DNA of 64,000 nt from Thermobifida cellulosilytica TB100. GTDB lineage: Bacteria; Actinomycetota; Actinomycetes; Streptosporangiales; Streptosporangiaceae. The stretch is taken from positions 310,060-374,059 of the forward strand of contig NZ_KQ950181.1 of NCBI RefSeq assembly GCF_001517975.1, in the 5' to 3' direction. Of the stretch, positions 50,716 through 57,420 are shown in pieces; the first letter of the stretch is position 1; the number at the start of each line of letters is the position of its first letter. Under the pieces are notes generated by a model that searched no databases, was not told the origin of the DNA, and saw only the letters and a list, made by a program, of their open reading frames with translations. The translations under genes were made by a program, and so were the position numbers.

Positions 50716-51663
50716 CTAGTCGTCGTCCCCTTCGAGCATGTCGCCGATCTCGTCGATGATCTCGCCCGCGACGAAGCCGGCGGCCAGCCCGCCCGCGATC
50801 CCCAGGACGGTCTCGCCCAGACCGCCCCCGCCGTGGTGGCCGTGCCCCCCGTGGTACCCGTGGTGGCCGTACCCGCCGAAGAGGCCGCGGTGCCGCTCCA
50901 GGGCCTGCGCGATCCACCCGTCGACCTGCGCGGCCCAGTCCACCCGGTCGACGTCGGCGTGCGCCGCCCGGAACCGGCCGTACAGGTCCTGGCCCTCGGT
51001 GAACAGCCCGCCGCGCCGGTCGAACTCGATGATCACGTCCACGCCCTCGTGGTCGGCGACGAAGCTGACCTCGACCTCGTTGATCTCGTGCGCGTAGCGG
51101 GGCGAGGGGTGGAACTCGATCTCCTGGAAGAACGGGAACTGCTGCGCGGTGCCCGCCAGGTGCCCGTGCTCCAGGTCGGTGTGCTTGAGCGCGAAACCGA
51201 GCCGCGCGAACGCCTCCAGGATCCGGTCCTGCACGGGCAGCGGGTGGATGAGCACGGGGTCCAGATCGCCCTTGTCGGGGGCGTGGTCGATGACCACGTC
51301 GGTGCGCAGCCCCACCCCGGTCCCCGGAAGCGGGCCGCCGCGCGCGGCGGTGATCGGCGCCTGCAAGGGCACCGGGTAGCGGAACGGGATCGAGTGGCGC
51401 TCCCCGGCGCCCAGCCGGAACGCGCCGGTCACCGGGAAACGGGCGAACTCGACACCGGCGGTCCCCTCCACGTCGCCGGCCTCCACCTCCACGGCCGACG
51501 CCAGGCACACGGCGATCTCCTCGATGAACACCTCGTGGTCGCCGCCGGAGAGCTCGACCACCCCCTCCAGGAACTCGCCGGGACGGGTGTGCGGGGAACG
51601 CAGGACCGTGTCGAGGCTGGGACCGCCCACCCCGAAAGCCATGAGCAAACGCTTGAAGACCAT
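50716..51663 (-). CDS. spo0M: Spo0M-like sporulation-control protein
   Basis: 315 residues from ATG 51663 (AGAAGGACG upstream). MVFKRLLMAFGVGGPSLDTVL opens the arrestin-like Spo0M domain, with GVVELSGGDHEVFIEEI and FPFFQEIEFHPSPRYAHEINEVEVSF. The C-terminus carries a His/Gly-rich stretch (HHGYHGGHGHHGGGG) and a final amphipathic or membrane-associated helix (AGGLAAGFVAGEIIDEIGDML). Spo0M is a negative regulator of sporulation in Bacillus; actinobacterial homologues are common with unclear function. The long in-frame extension upstream is not coding. Confidence 0.88.
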   Translation of the reverse strand: MVFKRLLMAFGVGGPSLDTVLRSPHTRPGEFLEGVVELSGGDHEVFIEEIAVCLASAVEVEAGDVEGTAGVEFARFPVTGAFRLGAGERHSIPFRYPVPLQAPITAARGGPLPGTGVGLRTDVVIDHAPDKGDLDPVLIHPLPVQDRILEAFARLGFALKHTDLEHGHLAGTAQQFPFFQEIEFHPSPRYAHEINEVEVSFVADHEGVDVIIEFDRRGGLFTEGQDLYGRFRAAHADVDRVDWAAQVDGWIAQALERHRGLFGGYGHHGYHGGHGHHGGGGLGETVLGIAGGLAAGFVAGEIIDEIGDMLEGDDD

Positions 51664-52001
51664 GACGTCCTTCTCGCCGGTAGGAAACACGCGCGCCAGC
51701 CCGCCCGGACCTGGCCGGGAGCGAGGCCGCGGCGCCATGACGTCCGGGCAACGCCCGGTTCCCGCAGCGAGTTCCGCTTCCGCGGCCGTCGGGGGCGCAA
51801 CCGCCGCACGACCTCGCAGAACACCGTGTTCGCGCAGCTCGGGGGAGTAGCTGGGCAACACCGCGGATCGGCGGGGACGGTCGGCGTCCCGATTCCGGTC
51901 GGACACCTACCCTGTTTACCGCGATGTCGTTACCCGGAGGGCGGACGGTCCGGCGAGGCGATCGGGACACGGCGGCTTCGCACAGCCACACCCCACCCGG
52001 A
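51664..52001. other. Intergenic, no feature recognised
   Basis: 338 bp between two minus-strand genes; must contain the spo0M promoter. No clear hairpin or small gene seen. Confidence 0.4.
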
Positions 52002-52274
52002 TCAGGCCGACAGCGCCTGGTCGTCCCCCTCCGGCTCCGCGCACGCCGCGGCCAGCGCGTCCAGCGACACCCCCAGCGCCGCGGCCAGCGCCGCCACCGT
52101 GAAGAAGGACGGAGTGGGGGCGCGCCCCGTCTCGATCTTGCGGAGCGTCTCCGCGGAGACGCCCGCCGCCGCGGCCACCTCCACCATGCTGCGCTCACCG
52201 CGGGCCCGGCGCAGCAGCGCACCGAACCGCTCACCGCGCCGCCGCTCCTCCGGGCTGAGAGGCGTTCTCACCAT
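52002..52274 (-). CDS. XRE-family repressor
   Basis: 90 residues. Helix-turn-helix LLRRARGERSMVEVAAAAGVS..TLRKIETGRAPTPS in the middle and ALGVSLDALAAACAE at the end. It is divergent from a methionine aminopeptidase gene and a palindromic operator sits between their starts, a pairing seen repeatedly in actinobacteria. Likely autorepressor controlling both genes. Confidence 0.85.
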   Translation of the reverse strand: MVRTPLSPEERRRGERFGALLRRARGERSMVEVAAAAGVSAETLRKIETGRAPTPSFFTVAALAAALGVSLDALAAACAEPEGDDQALSA

Positions 52275-52287
52275 GACCCGTATATTA

Positions 52288-52297
52288 ATACCGGTAT
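52288..52297. promoter_or_regulatory. Operator palindrome ATACCGGTAT
   Basis: A perfect 10-bp palindrome in an A+T-rich island between the divergent XRE and aminopeptidase genes, 14 bp from the XRE start. It probably overlaps the promoters and is the regulator's binding site. Confidence 0.65.
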
Positions 52298-52336
52298 AAG
52301 AATTGGTTCCAGTGGATGCCGCGGGAGGACCAGGAG

Positions 52337-53104
52337 ATGGTGGAGCTCAAGAGCGAGTCGGCACTGGCGGCGATGCGGGAGGCCGGACGGGGCGTGGCCC
52401 GCGCCCTCGCCGCCGTCCGGGAGGCCGCCGACGTCGGCGTGTCACTGAAGGAACTCGACGAGGTGGCCCGCGCCGTCCTGGACGAGGCCGGGGCGCGCTC
52501 GCCCTTCCTCGGCTACCGGCCGCACTTCGCCCCCACCCCGTTCCCCGCAGTGATCTGCACCTCGGTCAACGACGCCGTCGTGCACGGCATCCCCACCGAC
52601 TACCGGCTGCGCGACGGCGACCTGGTCAGCGTCGACTGCGGCGCCGAACTCGACGGCTGGACCGGCGACGCGGCCGTCAGCTTCACCGTCGGCACGCCCA
52701 GCCCCGCCGACACCGCCCTCATCGACGCCACCCAGGAGGCGCTGGACGCCGGAATCGCCGCGGCCGTGCCGGGCAACCGCATAGGCGACATCTCCCACGC
52801 CATCGCCACCGTCGCCCGCAAGGCCCGCTGCGGCATGCCCGTCCACTTCGGCGGCCACGGCATCGGCCGCCGCATGCACGAGGATCCCCCCATGCCCAAC
52901 CGGGGCCGCCCCGGCCGCGGCTTCCCGCTGCGCCCCGGCCTGACCATCGCCATCGAACCCATGTTCATGGCGGGCGGCAGCGACCGCTACCACATCGCCC
53001 CCGACGGCTGGACCCTGCGCACCGCCGACGGCAGCCGCGCCGCCCACATCGAGCACACCGTCGCCGTCACCGAGGACGGCCCCCGCGTGCTCACCCTGCC
53101 CTGA
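52337..53104 (+). CDS. map: Type I methionine aminopeptidase
   Basis: 255 residues from ATG 52337, chosen because GGGAGGACC lies at good spacing; an ATG 21 bp earlier has no such site. It removes N-terminal Met from nascent proteins. The five metal ligands are visible: D100 (VSVDCG), D111, H174 (HFGGHGIG), E207 (IEPMF) and E239 (IEHTV); H83 and H181 complete the site. This copy lacks an N-terminal zinc-finger extension. It is under probable control of the divergent XRE repressor, so it is likely a second, regulated copy rather than the housekeeping one beside ribosomal genes. Confidence 0.92.
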   Translation: MVELKSESALAAMREAGRGVARALAAVREAADVGVSLKELDEVARAVLDEAGARSPFLGYRPHFAPTPFPAVICTSVNDAVVHGIPTDYRLRDGDLVSVDCGAELDGWTGDAAVSFTVGTPSPADTALIDATQEALDAGIAAAVPGNRIGDISHAIATVARKARCGMPVHFGGHGIGRRMHEDPPMPNRGRPGRGFPLRPGLTIAIEPMFMAGGSDRYHIAPDGWTLRTADGSRAAHIEHTVAVTEDGPRVLTLP

Positions 53105-53153
53105 GCCCCAGGTCGGGCGGCGCCCAGTCCACGGCAGGCCGCCGCCGGCCCGG

Positions 53154-53642
53154 TCACTCCGGGATGCCGCGCCCCGGGCGCACCAGGAAGTACAGCGAGA
53201 GCATGCCCACCGCCAGCAGGAAGCGCAGCCAGTCGTCGGCCGGAGCGAACGACGCGAAGTGCGCCCAGGCCGGGGGAGTGCCGAACAGCTTCTCCACGGT
53301 GGTCAGGTCCATGAGCGCCACGTACAGCCACATCGCCAGGTAGACCAGGCCGCCGACCAGCAGGTACATGCGCGACAGGTACGCGTTCAGCCGCGCCGCC
53401 ACCAGCCCGGCGACACCGAGCAGCAGGTGCAGCAGGTTGTGCAGGATCGACACCTGGAACAGGCCGAACAGCCTGGCCTCCGAGTAGTTCCCCGACAGGG
53501 CCAGTGAGGCGTAGTCGCTGGTGACCCCCGGGACGAACCCGAGGATCCCGATGAGGAGGAACACCACACCCATCAGCCCGGCCGCGAAGCGGGCCGGACG
53601 CCGCGTGGCGTCCGCGACCTCCCGTGTCCGTTCCACCACCAT
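53154..53642 (-). CDS. DUF4383 membrane protein
   Basis: 162 residues with four helices (LMGVVFLLIGILGFVPGV, HNLLHLLLGVAGLVAA, YLLVGGLVYLAMWLYVAL, FLLAVGMLSLYFLV). The HNLLHLLLG and GFVPG motifs are diagnostic for DUF4383. Function unknown; often stress-associated. Converges with the aminopeptidase gene. Confidence 0.88.
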   Translation of the reverse strand: MVVERTREVADATRRPARFAAGLMGVVFLLIGILGFVPGVTSDYASLALSGNYSEARLFGLFQVSILHNLLHLLLGVAGLVAARLNAYLSRMYLLVGGLVYLAMWLYVALMDLTTVEKLFGTPPAWAHFASFAPADDWLRFLLAVGMLSLYFLVRPGRGIPE

Positions 53643-54140
53643 GACGACCTCCCCGAGTCGACTGCCCCGCCTCTACCCGCCAGCGGCACCGGAACACGAC
53701 CGGCCCGCAACAGCCCCGCACCCCGGCGGAGGGCCGCCGCACACCGGTCGGCGCACCGCACAGGAACGCACGCATGAAAGAGGACGGAAACCGGCACGAA
53801 TCCGGTTCGTGCGGGTGGGGGAGGAGCAAGGGCAGGAATCCCGCCGGAGACACTGCGGGAGAGCAGCCCTCGCGCGAGGGACAGCCGAAACGACCCGGAA
53901 CCATCAGCGCCGGGGAGTTCCCTTCCACTCACGAAAACCCGTGGACGCGTTTCCAGCCGCCGGAAGACGCACCGCAGCCCACACCTCGGCCTGGCTATTG
54001 ATGCCTTGCCTGCTGCCCAGACATCCGCCAGAACCCGGAACCGACCCACGACCACCGGGGATAGTGAACGGTATCGGCCGTCGGGGTTCCAGCCTGGGCT
54101 GATGAGGGCAGCGAAGCAGACGAAAACCGTCACCACGACA
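53643..54140. other. Intergenic, no feature recognised
   Basis: 498 bp between DUF4383 and CRISPR array 1. Open frames exist on both strands but have no ribosome-binding site or family resemblance. The last 100 bp are less G+C-rich. Confidence 0.4.
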
Positions 54141-54595
54141 CGGAATTACCCCTACATGTTGGGGAGCAGGGAGAGGAGACGGCCGATGCGACTCCGCAGT
54201 GTCGGACCATCCCCACGTGCGTGGGGAGCACGCGGCGGCGCGAAGGGCATCCGCTGGGACGACCGGACCATCCCCACGTGCGTGGGGAGCACACCGGTTG
54301 GCGCCGGTCTAGATAGGTAACGACCGGACCATCCCCACGTGCGTGGGGAGCACCTCGGCCGGGCGCCCATTGCCCGGCCGTTTTCGGACCATCCCCACGT
54401 GCGTGGGGAGCACCTCGGCCGGGCGCCCATTGCCCGGCCGTTTTCGGACCATCCCCACGTGCGTGGGGAGCACGGACTCGACTGGAGGGTTCACCGGTGA
54501 AGCGGCGGACCATCCCCACGTGCGTGGGGAGCACCCCAGGGCGTAGCGGCCGCGCCCCTCCGAGGACGGACCATCCCCACGTGCGTGGGGAGCAC
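54141..54595 (-). CRISPR. CRISPR array 1, type I-E-like, 7 repeats plus one degenerate
   Basis: 29-bp repeats start at 54203, 54264, 54325, 54385, 54445, 54506 and 54567; on the plus strand they begin CGGACCATCCCC and end GTGGGGAGCAC. A degenerate copy lies at 54141 (CCCC...GGGGAGCA kept, the centre replaced). Spacers are 31-33 nt. Read on the minus strand the repeat ends GGGGATGGTCCG, the usual orientation of type I-E repeats, so transcription probably runs leftwards from a leader near 54.6-54.7 kb and the degenerate copy is leader-distal. Two adjacent spacers are identical (54354-54384, 54414-54444). No cas gene adjoins it. Confidence 0.97.
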
Positions 54596-54697
54596 CGTCT
54601 GCCCGTCATGGGTCTCCCATTTGCCGCCTTGTCCGCCGCAGGCCCCGCAGTCCTGCTGCTCGTCACTGTCGTTGTTGTCTTTTCTGCCCCAGGCCAT
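54596..54697 (-). pseudogene. Small zinc-finger-like gene truncated at CRISPR array 1
   Basis: ATG 54697 is preceded by GAAGGAGGAGG, a very good ribosome-binding site. The 34 codons before the array encode MAWGRKDNNDSDEQQDCGAC, then [14 protein letters not shown]: one CxxCxGxG half of a DnaJ-like zinc ribbon as found in small mobile-element proteins. The second Cys pair is missing because the frame enters the first repeat exactly at 54595 and then only encodes repeats until a stop at 54491. The array has either replaced the 3' end of this gene or uses it as a leader. Confidence 0.6.
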
Positions 54698-54757
54698 AAG
54701 CCTCCTCCTTCAGCTACCAGCATGTAACCCACAGTGAGGGGTGTCGAGACGAGAAAA

Positions 54758-54781
54758 CCCCCGCCACGCTGGTGGCGGGGG
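54758..54781 (-). terminator. Intrinsic terminator for minus-strand genes
   Basis: CCCCCGCCAC pairs with the mirrored bases ending at 54781 around a short loop; read on the minus strand the stem is followed by TTTTC. It ends the transcript of the two genes at 54.9-56.4 kb and separates it from the array 1 leader region. Confidence 0.75.
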
Positions 54782-54857
54782 CCTCGGTTCCGCGGCTCCC
54801 CTCAGACGCCCCGGAACCTCCACGCACCCGCATGGGGAAGGGACAGTGCGCGGAACC

Positions 54858-55115
54858 CTATGACCGCCGCGAAACCGCCCGCAACACGTCCTGGGCGCGC
54901 TGCTCCGCCCCCAGGTCGGCGAGCAGCCGGTCCATGGTCGGCGCGACGATCTCCCGCCGCCGATACTGCTGGGCCTCGACCTCGGTGAGCGGAGCGTGCC
55001 GCCAGGCGCGCCACCGCCGCCAGGTTTCGCGGTTGGGGTCGTAGGTGATCTCCCACAGCGGGAAATCCGAGCGGAGGCGGGCCAGCGCACCCAGCAGGGG
55101 GTCTGTCGCGGTCAT
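54858..55115 (-). CDS. Hypothetical protein, mobile-element type
   Basis: 85 residues from ATG 55115 (a GTG 18 bp upstream is in frame). MTATDPLLGALARLRSDFPL then WEITYDPNRETWRRWRAWR and LTEVEAQQYRRREIVAPTMD. The composition is natural and the protein helical. Similar small proteins occur beside XRE regulators in actinomycete integrative elements, from memory. Function unknown. It lies 54 bp after the XRE gene and ends before a terminator. Confidence 0.65.
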   Translation of the reverse strand: MTATDPLLGALARLRSDFPLWEITYDPNRETWRRWRAWRHAPLTEVEAQQYRRREIVAPTMDRLLADLGAEQRAQDVLRAVSRRS

Positions 55116-55169
55116 GACACCCACGGTAGACACGCGACACCCGGGGTTACAGACACGTTCCGTGGTAGT

Positions 55170-56390
55170 TCAGGCGGCACCGAACAACTCCACGAGCGCC
55201 CGCTGCTCCCGCGTCAACGCGCGTTTGCGGCGGCCGACGACCGACGTCAGAGTCTCCTGCGCCATCCGCTGGTGCCGCAGCCATGCTGGGGCCTCATGGC
55301 GGAGTTCGGTGAGCACCTGGGTCGCCTCGCTGTCCCTGCGGAGCCGCGCGTAGGCTTCGGCGACGTCGAGCTGGTGGCGGTGCCACGAATCCGACGACGT
55401 CCGACCTCGAACCTGCGGCAGCCGCTCCGACAACGCCAGCACCCTGTCCGGCCGATCAGCGACCAGCTCCGCCTCAACCACCCGCAACTCCACCGTGAGC
55501 GGGCCGAACGCGCCCCACCCGCGCATGTCGTGGTACACCTCCCGGCCCAGCCTCGCAGCGGCCGTGCGCGCCAACGCCAGAGCCTCAGCCGATTCGCCGG
55601 GCCGGTTGTTCCGGGCCGCCGCCGCCGACGCGCGCAGCAGCAGCCACCCCCACGCGGCGAGCTGCTCATCCGTGGCCGTCGACATCCGAGGCTCGACCTC
55701 GGCCGCCGTCAACGCTGATAGCCGCTCCGCATCGTCCAGCCGTCCCTGGCGGATCAGGACCCATGCCTGCCCGGTCACCGACGCGGCGGCGACCATCTCG
55801 TCTCCGGACGCCGCAGCATCCCGAACAGACTCTGTCAAGGCCATGTGCGCAAGGTCGTAGGCGCGGACCTGGGTGAGGTAGCGGGCGCCGATCTGCAACA
55901 CGATCGCCCGCAGCCGCCGCGCCTCCGCTTCGCGGGGGGTGTGCTGGTGGTGGGCGACGGCGGCGTGCGCACTCGTGATGAGGCGGGGCACGATGGTCGC
56001 CAGATCGGTGTACCGGTCGCCGTGGTAGGCGGCGTCCAAGCGGACCGCGGCGTCACGCAGCGCGTCCAGGTCGGGTTCGGTGTCGTCGTCGAGGATGGGT
56101 CGACCATCCAGGCGGACGGGTGGGGAGATGGCGCGGCGGGTTTCGAGGAGGTCGAGTTTTCCGTCGTCGCCGTGGCGGAGGATGCGTGCGGGCTGCCCGG
56201 AGATGAGGCTGCCCGTGGTCACGCCGAGGACGCGGGCGATGCGGTGCAGGGTGTCCATGCGCGCCGTGCCGCCCTGCTCGATTTTGCGGATGGTGTTGGG
56301 GTGCATGCCCGCTGTCTCGGCCAGCTCTTCCTGGGTCATACCGCGGAGCATGCGCTGTTCTCGGATACGGTCTCCGGGGCTATCCTGCAT
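55170..56390 (-). CDS. XRE-family regulator with long helical C-terminal domain
   Basis: 406 residues. Helix-turn-helix at 8-62 (IREQRMLRGMTQEELAETAGM..TIRKIEQGGTARMDTL). The rest is TPR-like and helical (LRAIVLQIGARYLTQVRAYDLAH, VTGQAWVLIRQGRLDDAERL). Such regulators often sit in mobile or AICE-type elements. Forms an operon with the following 85-residue gene. Likely controls element or neighbouring genes; signal unknown. Confidence 0.85.
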   Translation of the reverse strand: MQDSPGDRIREQRMLRGMTQEELAETAGMHPNTIRKIEQGGTARMDTLHRIARVLGVTTGSLISGQPARILRHGDDGKLDLLETRRAISPPVRLDGRPILDDDTEPDLDALRDAAVRLDAAYHGDRYTDLATIVPRLITSAHAAVAHHQHTPREAEARRLRAIVLQIGARYLTQVRAYDLAHMALTESVRDAAASGDEMVAAASVTGQAWVLIRQGRLDDAERLSALTAAEVEPRMSTATDEQLAAWGWLLLRASAAAARNNRPGESAEALALARTAAARLGREVYHDMRGWGAFGPLTVELRVVEAELVADRPDRVLALSERLPQVRGRTSSDSWHRHQLDVAEAYARLRRDSEATQVLTELRHEAPAWLRHQRMAQETLTSVVGRRKRALTREQRALVELFGAA

Positions 56391-56479
56391 GGTGAGGCCC
56401 TGCCCTTCCTGGTGGTTCGCTGCTTTCAGGATAGGCAGGGCCGTTCACGTGCGCGCGGGGTTCAGTTGCCCTGCGCGGG

Positions 56480-57193
56480 TCACATCCTCCACCGACCAGC
56501 CGGCCACCGCAGCCACGTCCTCAGCGTTTCGAGGGTTGTGGCTGGGCGGCAGCCGTGGAGGGCTGCCGCCTTCTCATGGTGCCCGAGGTTAGGCGGCGAG
56601 GAGGTGTTCCTTTCCGTATTCGCGAGCGCGTCCAGGTCTGGGCGTTCTTCGACGCCGGCGCGTTGAAGTTCGGTGATGAGGTCTGTCCAGTCTCCGGCGT
56701 GGGCGGACATGCGGCAGTAGATGCAGGGGAGGCGTTTGTCGCCGTGGATGCGGCAGGTGCCTTCTGATGGGCGGCGCCTGGCCTTGGTTTGGGCGCGGAC
56801 GTGGGCGAGGTCGGCGGCGAGCGCGCCCGGGTCGCGGCCGTCGATCCACTTGTCGATGCGGGCGATCGTGGTGCCGCGCTGGGTGGCTTGGGTGCGGATG
56901 TGGGTGAGGATGGCGCGGGCTTCGTCCTCGGTGGGGGAGTGGTCGGCGAGGCGGTCGAGGACGACGCGGATGGCGCGGTCCTCGGGTGTCTTGGTGCGGG
57001 GTGTCTCTGAGTCACCCCGCTTCTTCTTGTTGGTCGTCTTCTTCTCTTCCTCCTCCTCTTCTTCCTTCTCCGAGGACGGTCGAGGACGGGGCGTCGCAGG
57101 CTTCACGCCTGCGCGCGGAGAAGAGGATGACTCTGATGGTTCTTCTAATGGATAGGGGGCACCTGGTTCACCTGGTAGGTGCACGTGGTGCAC
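56480..57193 (-). pseudogene. C-terminal part of a helix-turn-helix/replication-like element protein
   Basis: The open frame has an acidic/lysine-rich low-complexity linker (EKEEEEEEEKKTTNKKKRGD) then a helical domain (IRVVLDRLADHSPTEDEARAIL) and a Cys/His motif (CRIHGDKRLPCIYCRM). It overlaps by 49 nt, in another frame, the fragment directly upstream; together they look like one protein split by a frameshift. No independent start with a ribosome-binding site is visible. Less G+C-rich than its neighbours. Probably a decayed gene of an integrative element. Confidence 0.5.
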
Positions 57194-57420
57194 CTTGGCT
57201 GGTCACCCCTGGTGCACGTGGTGCACTTTGGCTTGTCAGACCGGGTTTCCGGCGGGTCGGTCTTGAAGTCCAGTTCAGCGATCACGTCGTCGCTGTAGGA
57301 CTTCTCGGCGCGGCGCAGCGCTTCGAGACTGGAGAGGTTGACCCGGGTGATGTTGGTCTTGCGGACCCCGTTACGGCCGACGCGGGAAGCGGTCGCCAGC
57401 AGGCCGCGGTCGATGAGGGC
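57145..57420 (-). pseudogene. Winged-helix fragment truncated by CRISPR array 2
   Basis: From the array edge at 57420 the frame reads ALIDRGLLATASRVGRNGVR, then KTNITRVNLSSLEALRRAEKS, the end of a winged-helix domain, followed by two copies of CTTCT. No start codon exists outside the CRISPR repeats, so its 5' end has been cut off at the array boundary. A 28-nt direct repeat offset by 33 bp (57178-57205 and 57211-57238) lies inside its 3' end. The downstream frame (56480-57193) probably continued this protein before a frameshift. Confidence 0.6.

Noticed and set aside
53774-54001. 75-codon plus-strand frame before array 1
   Set aside because: No ribosome-binding site, charged low-complexity sequence and no homologous motif seen.
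53573-54136. 187-codon minus-strand frame beside array 1
   Set aside because: Runs into the DUF4383 gene in another frame and has no recognisable domain.
54203-54595. Terminator hairpin in the duplicated spacer as a functional terminator of array 1
   Set aside because: Its T-run is on the plus strand, whereas repeat orientation predicts minus-strand transcription; treated as spacer content only.
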